This document shows, one piece after another, positions 1 to 12,200 of a stretch of 64,000 nucleotides of DNA. Source of the stretch: Marthasterias glacialis. Lineage: Eukaryota; Echinodermata; Asteroidea; Forcipulatida; Asteriidae. The stretch covers positions 9,410,629-9,474,628 of the forward strand of contig OU452228.1 in the NCBI GenBank assembly GCA_911728455.2, written 5' to 3'. How positions within the stretch are numbered: position 1 is the first letter of the stretch; every line of letters starts with the position of its first letter. Below the pieces are notes generated by a model, which searched no databases, had not been told where the DNA came from, and saw only the letters and a program-made list of their open reading frames with translations. The position numbers and the translations under genes were made by a program.

Positions 1-1200
1 TTAGCGTTATTTGATGAAGAGCAAAACGTGCAACGTGCAAATTTAGGAATGTTATTTTGCACTGTCTGTATACTAAGAATGACGCATGATACTCAAAATA
101 CACAGAGTGCAATATAGACTTCTGGGAATATGGTTTATTATCACACTCCGTTGAGCAATCTGATTGGAGGATTAGCGCGTACTGGAAGATAAACGTACAT
201 ATCGCACTTGTGTGAAAGAATACTTTTTTCCATTCACAAGAATACAACTCGCTGTTGTCAGCTTCTTAGTAATAACTAATTCATTGTGGATGTCCTATAC
301 CATATGCCCAGTGTTAGTTTTTATACGCATCACAGATGACCTCTGACCAACGATGTTGACTCCACTATGCAAAAAAACTGTGTTACGTTAACCCGTGTGT
401 TATGCTCACGTGAGTGTAAATGTGTCCCAGTTATGGCGGAACACTTACGACAGGCAATATAATCTGACCTAACATGGATTGATTTATAGGCCTACTCTGG
501 ACTCCCTCTGATTCTTCTATAAATATTCTGTCATTAGCTGTAAATTTCAGAAAGGGAACACAGAATTGGTACTTATTTGAATTATTTGTTTGTTTTTATT
601 TGTGTTTTTTAAGAACCATGATGCAAAGGAAAATTGGCAATGTAGTTGAGAAATTGTTGGTGCAAGTGCTGCTGAGTCCGAGATAAAAACGATAAAACCA
701 GCTACCTCGCACCAACACTACGTGTATTTGAGAGATTCAACTTGCAATTTAACAATGTGTTGAGATAAATTAAAATGCAAATTAATTAGTTGTCCTTCTA
801 GCCACCTGATTTGTGGCCCTCCAGTGGATGCTAATGATGAATGACCATGAGGAGTGGTTAGTAGGCACCCACATGGAAAACAACTTGTCAAGGGGTCGTT
901 ATGATTTCTTCAAAAGCAAAGTCACATTTGATTTTCCCCAAAAAGGAAGCAATTTAGTGCTTTGTAACAGTAAAAATGGTAAATAGGAGATCAACTTGGT
1001 TTGGTATTAAATATTCAGTGTTTACAGTTCCTTAATTGTACCATGGAGGAAAGAAAACCACATCAATGAACCATACTATGCATATATAGCTTATTTGAAA
1101 ATTATCCCATTGCTAGCTACTTTTTCGTCAACAAACATGTAACTCTTCATTTGCAACAGCAATAAATTATAAAACAAGGAGCATAAGACGGAAGTTATTC
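1..1200. other. Intergenic, no gene seen
   Basis: AT-rich sequence with only short open frames, no splice-consistent exon and no repeat that I could match elsewhere in the window. Confidence 0.6.
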
Positions 1201-1204
1201 TATG

Positions 1205-1690
1205 TTAACTAGTTCTTGGGGGGTGTTGTGTACCCATGCAAATATTCTCCCCGCCAGCAAACAGGTGACATGAGTTTATTGTATTTTTGTGTGAAATTCC
1301 AAGCCCGGACGAAAAAGGTCGCCCGGACATTTGTTTCAGAGCATAAACAGAGTATGCACTCCCTGTGCAACGCTTTGTTTCACCCACACAAAGAGGATAG
1401 ATGGTGCTAAATATTCAACAGATTTTTACAGTGAGCGTTGTGGGCTCCGAGCGTTGTTGTGTTATCAGCGATGTTTCAAGAAGAGGATTACAGGACATCA
1501 AGAGGCTTCCACCATTGTTTATTCATTGTATTTTGGCTCAAAGGAGGTAAGTCCGAGTTCCTATTCAATCCTCGGCCGTAGCTCTTGGCTTACATGTAGG
1601 TTTTGCAATTTACGGTGCGTGGATGGAATTTTCTTGACAGGAAAACAAAAACCCCTCTAAAAGAGAATCTTTGTTCTCTTGGCTTTGCCA
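1205..1690 (+). repeat. Dispersed repeat, copy A
   Basis: Shares ordered blocks with 25640-26210: CCAGCAAACAG, a GTGTGAAATTCCAAGCC-like stretch, GCTTTGTTTCACCCACA, GACATCAAGAGGCTTCCACC, GGAGGTAAGTC, and the CTTTGTTCTCTTGGCTT tail. No coding potential recognised; class unknown. Confidence 0.75.
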
Positions 1691-1874
1691 AAAGTCAAGT
1701 GTTCTCTGTGCCAGTGGTACTCTAGAAGAAAAATGATTCCATAAGGTCTATATCTAAAAAGTGCATAAAATGTCAGCAGCTGGTCAGACATTACTAACTT
1801 ACAAATATTAGGCCCGTCATTTCCACCATGGAGGTTTCTACCTCCATGTTTCCACTGACACAGGCTAGTATTTA

Positions 1875-2069
1875 ATACTATGCCCGATAAACCCTGCCAC
1901 ATATCGAGCACCAAATGTTTGGTCACTCACTCGTCTGAGTGTGTGTGAGGCCAGGGCCATACTTACTAGTAGTACTAGTAAGTATGGCCCTGGCCTCACA
2001 CACACTCAGACGAGTGAGTGACCAAACATTTGGTGCTCGATATGTGGCAGGGTTTATCGGGCATGGTAT
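1875..2069. repeat. 195-bp near-perfect palindrome
   Basis: The arms are reverse complements around the single base G at 1972. Pairing is perfect from 1880 to 2064, then one mismatch (1879/2065), then pairing to 1875/2069. The arm terminus (GCCACATATCGAGCACC type) recurs near 50728-50760 and 50895-50925, so it belongs to a dispersed family. Confidence 0.92.
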
Positions 2070-2129
2070 ACCACCTTCTAATAATATTGTCAAGCAAAAC
2101 ACATTAATCGAACTACAGGAATAGGGCCT

Positions 2130-3170
2130 ACTATTTTTCCTCCGTGCTAGTGTGTACTACCTACATGTATGTAGTTGTACTACAGGTTTGAGTTTGACAT
2201 TTCAACAAACGACTCAAGACCGTGTAACCGTAAGACGGGAGAAATCAACAGCAAAAAGGTTTGACAGTAAAAAGGACATAAAACTTAGGAACAAAGTTAG
2301 CCCATGGTAAAATTCCAATTCACATTAAATATGAAGTAGTAATATGGTAGGCATAACGTTAATTAATTTTGTAATGCAAATTGGTTTCTTACCATTTAAT
2401 GTTTTTTCAAACTTGTCTGCTAGGTGGGAGTAGTCAGTCCGCGTTGAGAGGAGCACGACCGGTGTACAACAAGAAAGTGATGTAATTCCAGAACTTAACG
2501 GTGTCGATATATGGCGCCCTCTGTTGCCTCAAAATGACCAAGTCAACAAATAAGTAATATTATTAAAAACAAAGAACAGTGTTGCCAAAAAAAAAAAAAA
2601 AAAAAAAAAATTGATCACTTTTAAAATTTTGTATGATTTGTCCATAGAAGACTGATAATATATATATACACATATTTATTAATTTATTTTGTGTTATTTG
2701 TTAAGGCTTTTTAACTATTTTTATTTTTAACTTCTCTTAGTTTTCTGTCAATTTGGCATTTTGTTGTCTGGGTGTACACATTTATGAACACTGCAATTCA
2801 GCCCAAGTTCGGCTGCCAAGAGTATTTTTAATACATAAAATAATAATTATGAAGATAAATTTGAATCTTTTACCACAGCCAATCCTCCCGGGAAATATTT
2901 TCTGAATTACTGTCCAAGTTCGGGGAATAGCATTGGAAAAAAAAAAAACACACACAAAATTTACAGCAAAACTATTTAGAGGTGAATACTTGTCAATACT
3001 TTAACACTAAAATTCTCATTTCATTTTAGGGCACCAGAACAAAAATAATAACTGTAAGGTGCAAAGTACTCTAAAAATTGTAAAATTACCCGATATTTAT
3101 ATTTCGTTGTCAAAGTAATGCTTTAAATTCTAAGCAGTCTTTTTAAAGCACCAGCGACACGAAAATAAAA
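2130..3170. other. Intergenic, no gene seen
   Basis: AT-rich, with a 24-base A run from about 2587 and short AT microsatellites. Nothing coding. Confidence 0.6.
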
Positions 3171-3174
3171 GGTC

Positions 3175-3350
3175 AAAGGGCAGGCCTGATACTTCACGGA
3201 GGCAACAGTTGCCTCCATTGCCCCTGGTCATTGCCTTGGTGCCCTTGAAATGTTCCAATAGAAATTTACCATTTCCTCATAGAGGTGTCCTTTATCAAGA
3301 AGGAAAAGCCTTGTTGCCCTTGCCCTTTCAAAAACAAAGCAAACGGGCCA
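3175..3350 (+). repeat. Dispersed GGTGCCC repeat family
   Basis: Shares GTCATTGCCTTGGTGCCC-like and TGCCCTTTCAAAA-like blocks with 5690-5860, 27535-27700, 29860-30060 and 45855-46015. About 170-200 bp each, non-coding. Confidence 0.6.
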
Positions 3351-3579
3351 GTAAGGGCATTGTCAAACAAGGCAACTTTTACAGGCAACTAACTTCAGAG
3401 CAACCAAGACCAACACTTCAAGAGCAGAAGAGACATTTTTCTACTACTGTCTTACAAGTCCCAAGAAATTTATAAGAAAACCGAAGTGTGGATGCCATTT
3501 TCTTCTTGGAGATTTTCCCAGAACTGGTTTTCTGTAAACTACCTCGTGTGTCAGTACGAGTAAAATTTATAAATACATA

Positions 3580-3690
3580 GGCCGTGTCCGAATCAAGCGA
3601 CTTCGGCTACGGCTACGGCCTCTGTCTTCAACGACAACGTTGAAGAATGGGAATCCTCAGCGTTCCGGCCGTAGCCACTGCCGAAGCCAT
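3580..3690. repeat. Short inverted-repeat element
   Basis: CTTCGGCTACGGCTACGGCC at 3601 pairs imperfectly with GGCCGTAGCCACTGCCGAAG near 3667-3686. Probably a MITE fragment. Confidence 0.6.
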
Positions 3691-4795
3691 TCATTCATTC
3701 ATTTCATACATATAAAAAAATACACTGTGGCTTGTCTGAGAAATAAACTACATACATCTGCCATAATGTCTGTTATATACAAGTCCAAATTTATTCAGGA
3801 ACGAATTTTAACAAAGAAATTGCAAAAGGAGGAACTTAGCGATATCTACACATTCATAGTCAGCTCAGCAATGATGTAAACACCACATGTACAAATAAAC
3901 TTTGCCAGTGATGGAATAAAATAAAGCAGTTTAGCATTATGCAATGAGATCAAAGCAACAAAAAAAAAGAAGAAAAAAAAAAAGACCAACAAAACACCCA
4001 AATAAGCCTGTAACATTATTTGGGATCCAATCGGGAAAGCAAAACACAAATTCATTTTTCATAAAGTTTTATTTTCAGCGATTAGAATTCAGATTAGAAT
4101 AGACCTCGCAGAATAAGGCATTTGTAAGTTAAATTCGAATGATGTCTGGTACAATGCCTTGTTTGGTCACAAAGTTACAGAAAGAGACCACAAACAATTC
4201 TCACTGAAATCCATGGCACATGGATATCAGTCTTGGCTGATCTGGAGGTTGCAATGCAAAAGCTTGCCCCCGAACCATGTGACATAGAGCAACACTGGTA
4301 TTAGTCTGAGAAATTCAGCTGGAACTTTCACTTGTGACTGATTAAGGCATTGCTATCAGACATCATTCAAATTTAACTCGCAAATGGCTCATTGGTTTTC
4401 GTAAAACACCTGTAGTCCAAATTGCAAATTCCCTAAATTGACCTGTGAATTCTCCTGAAGATCAGCAGAGCAGACTGTGCACAACTTTGAGACGCTACTG
4501 TATCTCAACCCCATTTTTTTTTCTCTTCTCAGAACCAACCAAGACAAATTTAATTCACATGGCTGATTACCTGTTTAAGCCTACTCAGTGTCTTCCTACA
4601 CCATGCTGACCTTCAAATCTTACTGGCCTGCGATTGTTTTATCACAATGAAGATAGCTTTTATGAGAAGCTTCTGATGGTTTCTGTATGCAGCCCATTGA
4701 GCATCCCTGTCAGACATTGTGCTCAGGGTAAATCACACAAGGAGTATGTTAGTTTTTTTCCCCAACCAAACACAACATCGTGCGTAAAATGCTCA
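3691..4795. other. Intergenic, no gene seen
   Basis: No splice-consistent exon, known repeat or RNA gene recognised. A purine-rich tract lies at about 3960-3986. Confidence 0.5.
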
Positions 4796-4807
4796 ACAAT
4801 GCCATTA

Positions 4808-5300
4808 TTAACCCTCCTACTGTCTTACCATTCAATATCATCCAGTGTGGTGAATGATAAACTATGCCACCCACCCTACAAATTGATATCATGTGGTGAT
4901 ACATCCGCGCAGTACAGTCAACCCTCCTACTGTTTGACCACTGTGGTGAATGACAGATAAAACTATGCCACCCTGCAAATTGACGTGTGGTGAATGCATC
5001 CACACAGTACACAGTCAGCCCTCCTACTGTCTGACTATTCAATATCATCCACTTTGGTTTTGAATGGTAAACTATATATATATATATATATCATGTGGTG
5101 AATGCATTTACACAGTACAGTCAACCCTCTTACTGTCTGACCTTTCTATCCCATCCACTAGGGTTTCGGATGGTAAAGTATGCCAGCCTGCAACATGATA
5201 TCATGTGGTGAGTGCATGTACACAGTCAACCCTCCTACTGTATGACCTTTCAATGTCATCCACTGTTGTTACGGATGATAGATAAACGGTGCCAGCCTGC
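4808..5300. repeat. CCCTCCTACTGT repeat, tandem-like copy
   Basis: Four to five degenerate units, each with CAACCCTCCTACTGTCTGAC, then AT-rich sequence, TGCCA.CCTGCAA and ATCATGTGGTGAATGCAT. Related copies lie at 21703-22190 and 37410-37755. A (TA)n tract sits at about 5076-5090. Confidence 0.75.
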
Positions 5301-5689
5301 AACAATATGATGTGGTGAATGAATCTACATGATGCACAACCATTCTTATAATTTTATATTTCAGTCAAACATTTGCAACTGTTAATGAAAATGGTTGCCT
5401 TCCTAAATGATAGGGAGGGGGGGGGGAGAGAAGGGTGGTAGATTGGGGCCGCGATTTTACACATAACAAAGTAAGTATTTCGTCCAAAGAGAAACAGACA
5501 ACTAGACAAACAGACAAACAGACAAACAAACAAAACAAACAATATGTCATGCTCTTGGTCCAATGCAGCATAATGACAATGCAGCAAATGGGTTGATCTT
5601 TGTCCATGTTGTTTTAGATCACTTTCCCACATTACAAAATATTATTTGTCAGTGCTTTTGTGAGAAGACACAAAATCAACACAGGATCA

Positions 5690-5860
5690 GGCCAGGAATT
5701 ACATGGAACCTACAGAGGTCATGGCCTATGTTGCCCTGGTCTTGGCCTTGGTGCCCCTTCAGAAGTTTCCCACAGACTTCAAGACTTTCCAATGAGAGTG
5801 ACATTTGCAAAATGAAAACCGCCTTGACCTCTCAAAGATGCAATTCCAGGTCTCAAGGAA
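5690..5860 (+). repeat. Dispersed GGTGCCC repeat family
   Basis: Contains GTCTTGGCCTTGGTGCCCC and the downstream CCACAGACTTC..GACTTT block, shared with 27535-27700. Confidence 0.6.
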
Positions 5861-5956
5861 TATTACTTTGGTTTCACCCTGACACCAATGTGTGGTAGGC
5901 ACTGTATACTTAGTGGTCTCACAGTCTTGTGGCAAATCACCGAGTATTGACTAATC

Positions 5957-6115
5957 CCAGCAGCTCGTTCATGGGCGTTTACACCACCGCAGCTATGGCC
6001 GCCGCACGCACACATTGATTGTTACATATGCGAGCTGATGCACTATTGTCATGTCAGTGCGTGTGCGGCAACCATAGCTGCGGTGGTGTAAAACACCATA
6101 AACGAGCGCTGCTCG
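5957..6115. repeat. Inverted-repeat element with about 55-bp arms
   Basis: Left arm CGTTTACACCACCGCAGCTA near 5978 pairs with TAGCTGCGGTGGTGTAAAAC near 6074; the outer GCTCGTT / AACGAGC also pair. MITE-like. Confidence 0.8.
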
Positions 6116-6150
6116 GATTAGTGTATACAGTGCTCAGCACACATCAGTTA

Positions 6151-6654
6151 ACAGGCTCAACAATACACCGATCCAGTAGGCCACGCCCACCACAGCAACG
6201 ACCAAGCAACCACACACAACGTGTCACGATCGCCACATGATGGATGTACATGTACATGTACATGTACATGTACATAAATGTGGGAAGCCTGACATCATGG
6301 TACATACACGTGCGTTGCATGTTCACCGAAAGCACTTCTCTCCGTTGGACTTTGGTTTTGGAAAAGGCCAAAAATGTACATTTCCTCTCTTGTCAGGGTA
6401 TCGAGAGTCAGAGTTACAATTAAAATATAAAGACCGCTTGACCATGGTTAAGGATAAAACTCGGGTTTGTAAAAGAATTGCCCTGTACATACGAAACAAA
6501 AGTAAAGTCAACGAAAAGTGTGTAGTAAGCAATACACAAATTAAAAAGTTATGTCGGACAAAATGGCGGTAATTTGTCGGACCTTAAATCACGCATTGTG
6601 ATTGGTCAATTTGTCAAGGGGCGTGGCCTACTGGATTGGTGTATTAGGCTCAAC
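6151..6654. mobile_element. MITE with about 40-bp terminal inverted repeats
   Basis: Left end GGCTCAACAATACACCGATC and CAGTAGGCCACGCCC; right end reads GGGCGTGGCCTACTGGATTG and ends GTATTAGGCTCAACC. The interior has a (CATGTA)n block at 6245-6275 and no transposase. A related element with similar ends is at 13456-13708. Confidence 0.8.
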
Positions 6655-7817
6655 CCAAGCCAAAAATAATATTCTTCATCCCCGATGCAACAGAAACATC
6701 AATCACAATGTACACACATTCACTGGAGTGAATGGTAAGAGATCTCCCAATATAGTATGAAAATGCCACTCCTGATGCTCTTACATACATGCACACAAAA
6801 CATTTATCTATTACATCCAACAATGACACTCTTGTCAACAAAGAGATCCGAGGCCTGGATAAAATTAGGGGGCAAGTAGGGACCTTGTTAAAATTATTCC
6901 ATGACAACCTGCCCTTAACAATAGTCCAGGACAAGTTTTATTACCAGTGGTTGATTGACCTTGCTTGCAATGGCAGTATTGGAGAAACCATAGGAGAAGT
7001 TAGCAGCGCCTGGCTTCCTCCAGAGATCAATTGTTTACAAACCCCAGAGGTTTAGATCGCTATCTACTGGAAAATAAGGAGAGAGGGGCTGATTTGCGGT
7101 TTCAACGGCTGGTGTAACTACACCACACACCAATGACCTCCAAACCTTCCAGCTCACTCCAAATGCAAGTTTGTTTATACCACAATTAATCAGCCAGTCA
7201 AACCGCAGACTGCTCAGCAGGGTGTATCAGAGAACTGCGTTCCGTTCGGCGAGGAAAACAATGTCTACCATAGAAAAAAAGAAACCCAATGGAGATCCAA
7301 CAACAATTCCACAGCGGAGGAATGATTTCCGATTATCTGTCCCGGAATAATTTCGACAAGACCCCCTTAAGTATGTGTTTGGAAAAAACACTAGACTGCA
7401 AGATTTGTTCGGTTGTGGGTTTTACTGGAGAGCGTAAAATTACTGGACTCTGGCCAGTGGGCTAGTGGGCCTATGGGCCAGTTGGTATTGCTCCCACCAA
7501 TATACATATAGGTGATACACCATTTGAAAGCCAAGTACATGGAGAATTTGAGAATACCAACAACTATAAAGAATTACAAATTTATATTTCTATTGTGTTT
7601 TAGAACGGCAGTTAAGTGTTTTACGATATTTTCACTTTTCAGAGCAAACCAGAAATACAACAAGTGGCTCCAATTCTTGAGGAATATTTGATTAACCATG
7701 ATCAATACAAAAACCCTGAATAACAAACTGTACCTCCACCGGAAAAATAATAAAACTCTATGAAAGTTTTTTTTTCAGACACCGCGAAGAAGGAAATATA
7801 AGACGTCAACTATTAAC
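6655..7817. other. Downstream flank / likely JADE 3' UTR
   Basis: From 7817 downward this is the probable 3' UTR on the minus strand. A SINE tail-like motif (ATATTCTTCATCCCCGATGC) lies near 6668. Open frames here (for example 6789-7055) match no family I know. Confidence 0.4.
6937..6942 (-). terminator. Candidate JADE poly(A) signal AATAAA
   Basis: Plus-strand TTTATT, read AATAAA on the minus strand, about 0.88 kb downstream of the JADE stop. It is the first canonical hexamer I see after the stop, but no transcript evidence is available and one hexamer in AT-rich DNA is weak. Confidence 0.25.
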
Positions 7818-9248
7818 CTAGAGTGGAATAGCGCTGTTGAGCAAACGATATGCAGCATCATATAACCTAGTTGTAACAGGTTTGTTCTCGTTCATTCTGT
7901 TATTAACGTCAGGTCTATCTACACTTTGGCTTTTGGTGAGTTTTGAGCTCGGGCCGCTCAAGCCCTGGGATAAAAGCTGCTTTGTTACTTGTTCCTGGTG
8001 GTCGTCGTCGACGATGATGATGTCGTCTTCGGAGTCGCATGAACTGGGCGACTCCTTCCCCTTGAGACAAATACTGACCTCCGAGTCAATATTCTCAAAT
8101 TGACGGTCGCTACAGTTGCTCTCCCGGTCGAGTTCATCTTCGATTCTCCGACGGACACTGCGTGTCTCTGGGGTGGCGGTTTGGCTGCGGTCCTCCCGGT
8201 CGGGTTGCGATGACGCGGTGGCGACGTCTGCCTCAATGGCAGGGGGCGAGGACTCGCTGGATGGGATGGATTTCTTCTTCGGGATGCGGTAGCCGCTTAG
8301 GAGGGATCGTGAAGCAGGACTGGAGGCGAACATCTGCTCTCTGAGACGAGCTGCCTCCTCCTGCATCTGGAGTTGTCTCGGTGACAGCGTCGGCCGCGGA
8401 TGCCGTGGATGCGCTGGTTTCTCAGCTGTTTCAGCTGTTGGACTACTCAATAACTTCCCCTGTGAGGGTTTAAGGTCCTGCTTCTGAAAGTCTAACTTTG
8501 ACGATTTGAGGTAAGATGCTATTTTCGATTTCACTACTGAATTTTGTGTATGTCTACCATTTCTTGCGGTGCGTTTCGTTTGTATATGATCGGCCTGATC
8601 AAGGTCGGACGCAGTTCGTTTCAAATGACTGCCTCGCTGTCTTTGCCTCAATAAACTATTGTTATTGAGGTTCACCGAATGATTGACAGTGTGTTCATGG
8701 GTGCTGCCGGATGGCGTTTGATTGGTCTTTGGTTCGCTCCTTTCAAGCATCAACCTTTGATCGATCCCTTCAACCACCACACTTCGCTTAACGTTGTCAA
8801 CATCCGCAGCACTGAAATCCAAATCGGTGATCAGATTCGTTGGTTTCTGGTCAGACTCCGAGGACATCTTTGAAAACTCTGTTCTGGAGCTGCTCCTTGA
8901 TTCGCTGTAACTCTCCGTCTCCGAAGAGGAACTCTCGCTGGATTCAAAATATTTCTTAGGTTTGACGACACTGCGCATCACGATGTCCTCCACTAGTTTC
9001 ACCTCCTCAGTTACTTTATCCTCGTCAACACTGACTTCTGAAAACAGGTCAAAAGTGGATTCAGATTTCTCGGCAACCTGAGAGCTAAGGGCAGCGGCTT
9101 GTTCAGCGAAATCCAGATCCTCTTTGGAAAACCTTGACGTATCACTGCTGAAGATTTCTCTCTGCTTCAGGAAGATTTCCTCTCGCAGCGTGCCCATTTG
9201 TCGACTTAGTTTCTCGCGTTTCTGGACCATGTAGCAAAGATTTCGCAC
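7818..9248 (-). CDS. JADE: JADE terminal exon: C-terminal half
   Basis: One 1.43-kb exon for residues 459-934 and the stop at 7818-7820. It begins [14 protein letters not shown], continuing the [14 protein letters not shown] block of JADE proteins, after acceptor CTTGCAG. Then follow Ser/Glu-rich and basic low-complexity sequence, a GYRIPKKKS motif near 8266-8295 (JADE1 has FRIPKK), and an acidic [11 protein letters not shown] patch at about 864-874 that looks like a SUMO-interacting motif. The tail is poorly conserved in the family. Confidence 0.94.
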   Translation of the reverse strand: MRNLCYMVQKREKLSRQMGTLREEIFLKQREIFSSDTSRFSKEDLDFAEQAAALSSQVAEKSESTFDLFSEVSVDEDKVTEEVKLVEDIVMRSVVKPKKYFESSESSSSETESYSESRSSSRTEFSKMSSESDQKPTNLITDLDFSAADVDNVKRSVVVEGIDQRLMLERSEPKTNQTPSGSTHEHTVNHSVNLNNNSLLRQRQRGSHLKRTASDLDQADHIQTKRTARNGRHTQNSVVKSKIASYLKSSKLDFQKQDLKPSQGKLLSSPTAETAEKPAHPRHPRPTLSPRQLQMQEEAARLREQMFASSPASRSLLSGYRIPKKKSIPSSESSPPAIEADVATASSQPDREDRSQTATPETRSVRRRIEDELDRESNCSDRQFENIDSEVSICLKGKESPSSCDSEDDIIIVDDDHQEQVTKQLLSQGLSGPSSKLTKSQSVDRPDVNNRMNENKPVTTRLYDAAYRLLNSAIPL

Positions 9249-12200
9249 CTGCAAGATCAGAGGCTTAATGTTAAAACTTTGAGCTTAGTAAAGACAACAA
9301 CTTAAATATAACGCCAAAATAACTGTCTTCGGTATCAAAAGCAAAGAGGATCTATTAAGGAAAGCAGGTCAATAAAGTATTGTCACATATATTATTTAAG
9401 GTAAAATACAGGATTGGTAAAGCTGATAGTGCAGCGTTCTTACTTTGTGTGATTCAACATATACATGTACATGAAAAAACAAACCCGTGAAAATTTGGGC
9501 TCAATCCGCCATGTCAGTCAGGAGAAAATATTAAAAACCATGCACATTTTTCAGCATTGTCCTTAATTTTGATTGTAACAACCGAAATTAAGATGGGGGT
9601 CTTCAAATTCAATTTCCACGACATTGACAGTATTTCAGACAGAAAATTTACATCATTACTTCAAAATCAGTAAGCTTTCAGACTAGTACTAATAAAAAAA
9701 TTAAATAACATTTGAAACTTTGCATGGTGGGAATACAATCTAGTAAGTTTTGAGTTGGTTTGGTTTTGATGACTTCCAACCCCTGTAATCAACCTTTAAG
9801 ATTGTACATACCAATAAACATTGTGTTCTCTGCTAAGGTAAATAACAACGTAAATATTCAAGCGTTTTAAAATTCGTCCAAACTCTACTGGAATGAAAAA
9901 GTTTGAGATATACCACCCCGCCGACTAGCCTCATTTTCATCGCCCCCTCACCAAGCCAAAGGCTGTATCTCACCGCAAACTTTAATTGAGAAACTTCGTC
10001 AAGGCCCCCCTGAGGGCTCATACTTCTCAATCCTTGTTTCTTTAAACCCCGACTCCCTTGAGTGGTTTACCAGGATCTGTTCTCACTCTAACAAAACCAA
10101 AACCAAACACTCAGCACTATAACTGGTTGGACTTTGATTATGGTGGTATGCTTGATCACATAGTAGGTTTTACAACAATGTATAATAATATCCTCTGACC
10201 CCACCCCAACCCCCAAGCATGCACACTGCCAAAAGTAATTTTCTTGCGTAAGAAAGTAATCTTGAATAAAGAATAGAATTCTTGTGATAACAAATTTGGC
10301 AAGATAATCTTATCAAGGTAAGAAAAATAGTCTTAATATGTTGGTCATTTACCCCTTGAAGAAAACTGTTCTCTCTTTTTTTAGAATCATTTTCTCATTT
10401 CAAGAATAATTTTTCTTATTTCTAAATTATTTTGCTCAAGTGAGAAAACACTTTCATGCAATAGGGCCTACCAGATGAATTTCTTCAGCAAGAATTGCTT
10501 TTCTTAACACAAGAAAACTTGTCCAGTTTAAACTCATCAATTACAATTACCTTTCTTAAAACCAGAAATGTCTGATAAGAAAATCTGGTTATGGCAACAG
10601 ATATATTTTCTTAAGAAATATTTTCTTAAAGTGGAGGGGGGGGGGTTAAATAAGAACATTAAACTGTAACTATTAATCTTAAACTAATTTATTTTAAATC
10701 TGAATCAATGTTAGACTACAATTAATTGCTAAATTCTGTTTCATAAGTTCAATCCCTATTATTTCTTGTAAATAAAGTGGTAAAGTCAGTGCTTCCACTC
10801 CTAAGGAAATGTTCAGTTATTAAGTAATAAGCTTGTTCTCTTAAAAATATCCTGGGGTTTAAACTTGATGTAATCAGTGTTTTTTCTAAGATAGTTGAGG
10901 CATTTCCTTAACTGTCATAGGATTAAAAAACAGATGAAGTCACTGTGTTGTTTATCCTAGGATAGTTGAGGCATTTCCTTAACTATCCTAGGATTAAAAA
11001 CAGGTGCATTCACCATGTTTTTTCTCCTAGGATAGTTGAGGCATTTTCCTTAACTATCCTAGGATTAAAAACAGGTGTAAATACTGTTTTTTCTCCTAGG
11101 ATAGTTGAGGCATTTTCCTTAACTATCCTAGGATTAAAAACAGGTGTAAATACTGTTTTTTCTCCTAGGATAGTTGAGGCATTTTCCTTAACTATCCTAG
11201 GATTAAAAACAGGTGTATATACTGTTTTTTCTCCTAGGATAGTTGAGGCATTTTCCTTAACTATCCTAGGATTAAACAAGCAGGTTGGCAGACTGTTTTT
11301 TTAACCTAGGATAGTTGAGGCAATTCATCAACTTTCCTAGGTCTGTCCAGTGTTTTTTCCCCTCGATTTTATAGGATAGTTCAGGGTATAATACAGATAG
11401 ATCTGGAGTTAATGGGGCAGTGCTTCCACTCCTAAGGAAATTTCCTTATTTTAAGGAAATTTTAACGAAATGCTTAAGGAAGTGAAACATTTTGGAAATC
11501 TTAAGGAAATTTTAATGTCCTAAGGAAATTCCTAAGGAACAGTTGTGAGCAACAACTCACCAGTGTCTTTGTACTATTATTTGACAGGTATGTTCACTTC
11601 TATATTACTCTTGATTAATCTTTATGAGTCCACTTCAGCTTACTTTAAACATATCTTTCTAGAGTATTAAATATTGATTTAGTTTTTAAAGAAATAATAG
11701 TTTTGCTGTCATAGTTTTGAACATCCTTAACTAGAGACAAGGTCAGGCAGGATATGCCAGAGAACAAAGAATGTTACTTCTTCCGCTCAAAGCTATAATT
11801 TATACATTTGGATTGCTTAATTTGTTTCACTTAAGGATCATTTCTTTTTACTTTTTGTGTTCTTAATCTTTTTCTGATGTAGAGTTATTTTATAAGGAAA
11901 TGGTAAAAGTATTAGAATTACAAATCGGTCATATTTTTTTTTTACATCTGTTAGATTGCTTTCTTTTAAGTTTGTTTGAACAAGCACATCAAAGACAGAC
12001 AGGTTCAAGTTAATTATGTTTCTGCAGTTATTTGGTTAGAAGTGTAGAATTCTGGAATTTGTGATTAATTATATTCATGTGTTTTCCAGAGACAGAATCT
12101 AGTGCCTACATAAATATGTTTGTTTTTAAATTTTCTTAGTCTGACTTGATGGACTGCAATAAACAGTTGGTACCAGGCTTAAGCCGGATTAGTCAAGTCA

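Noticed and set aside
10966..11304. 112-codon plus-strand and 89-codon minus-strand open frames
   Set aside because: Both are by-products of a 69-bp palindromic tandem repeat whose period is a multiple of three; no splice or coding context.
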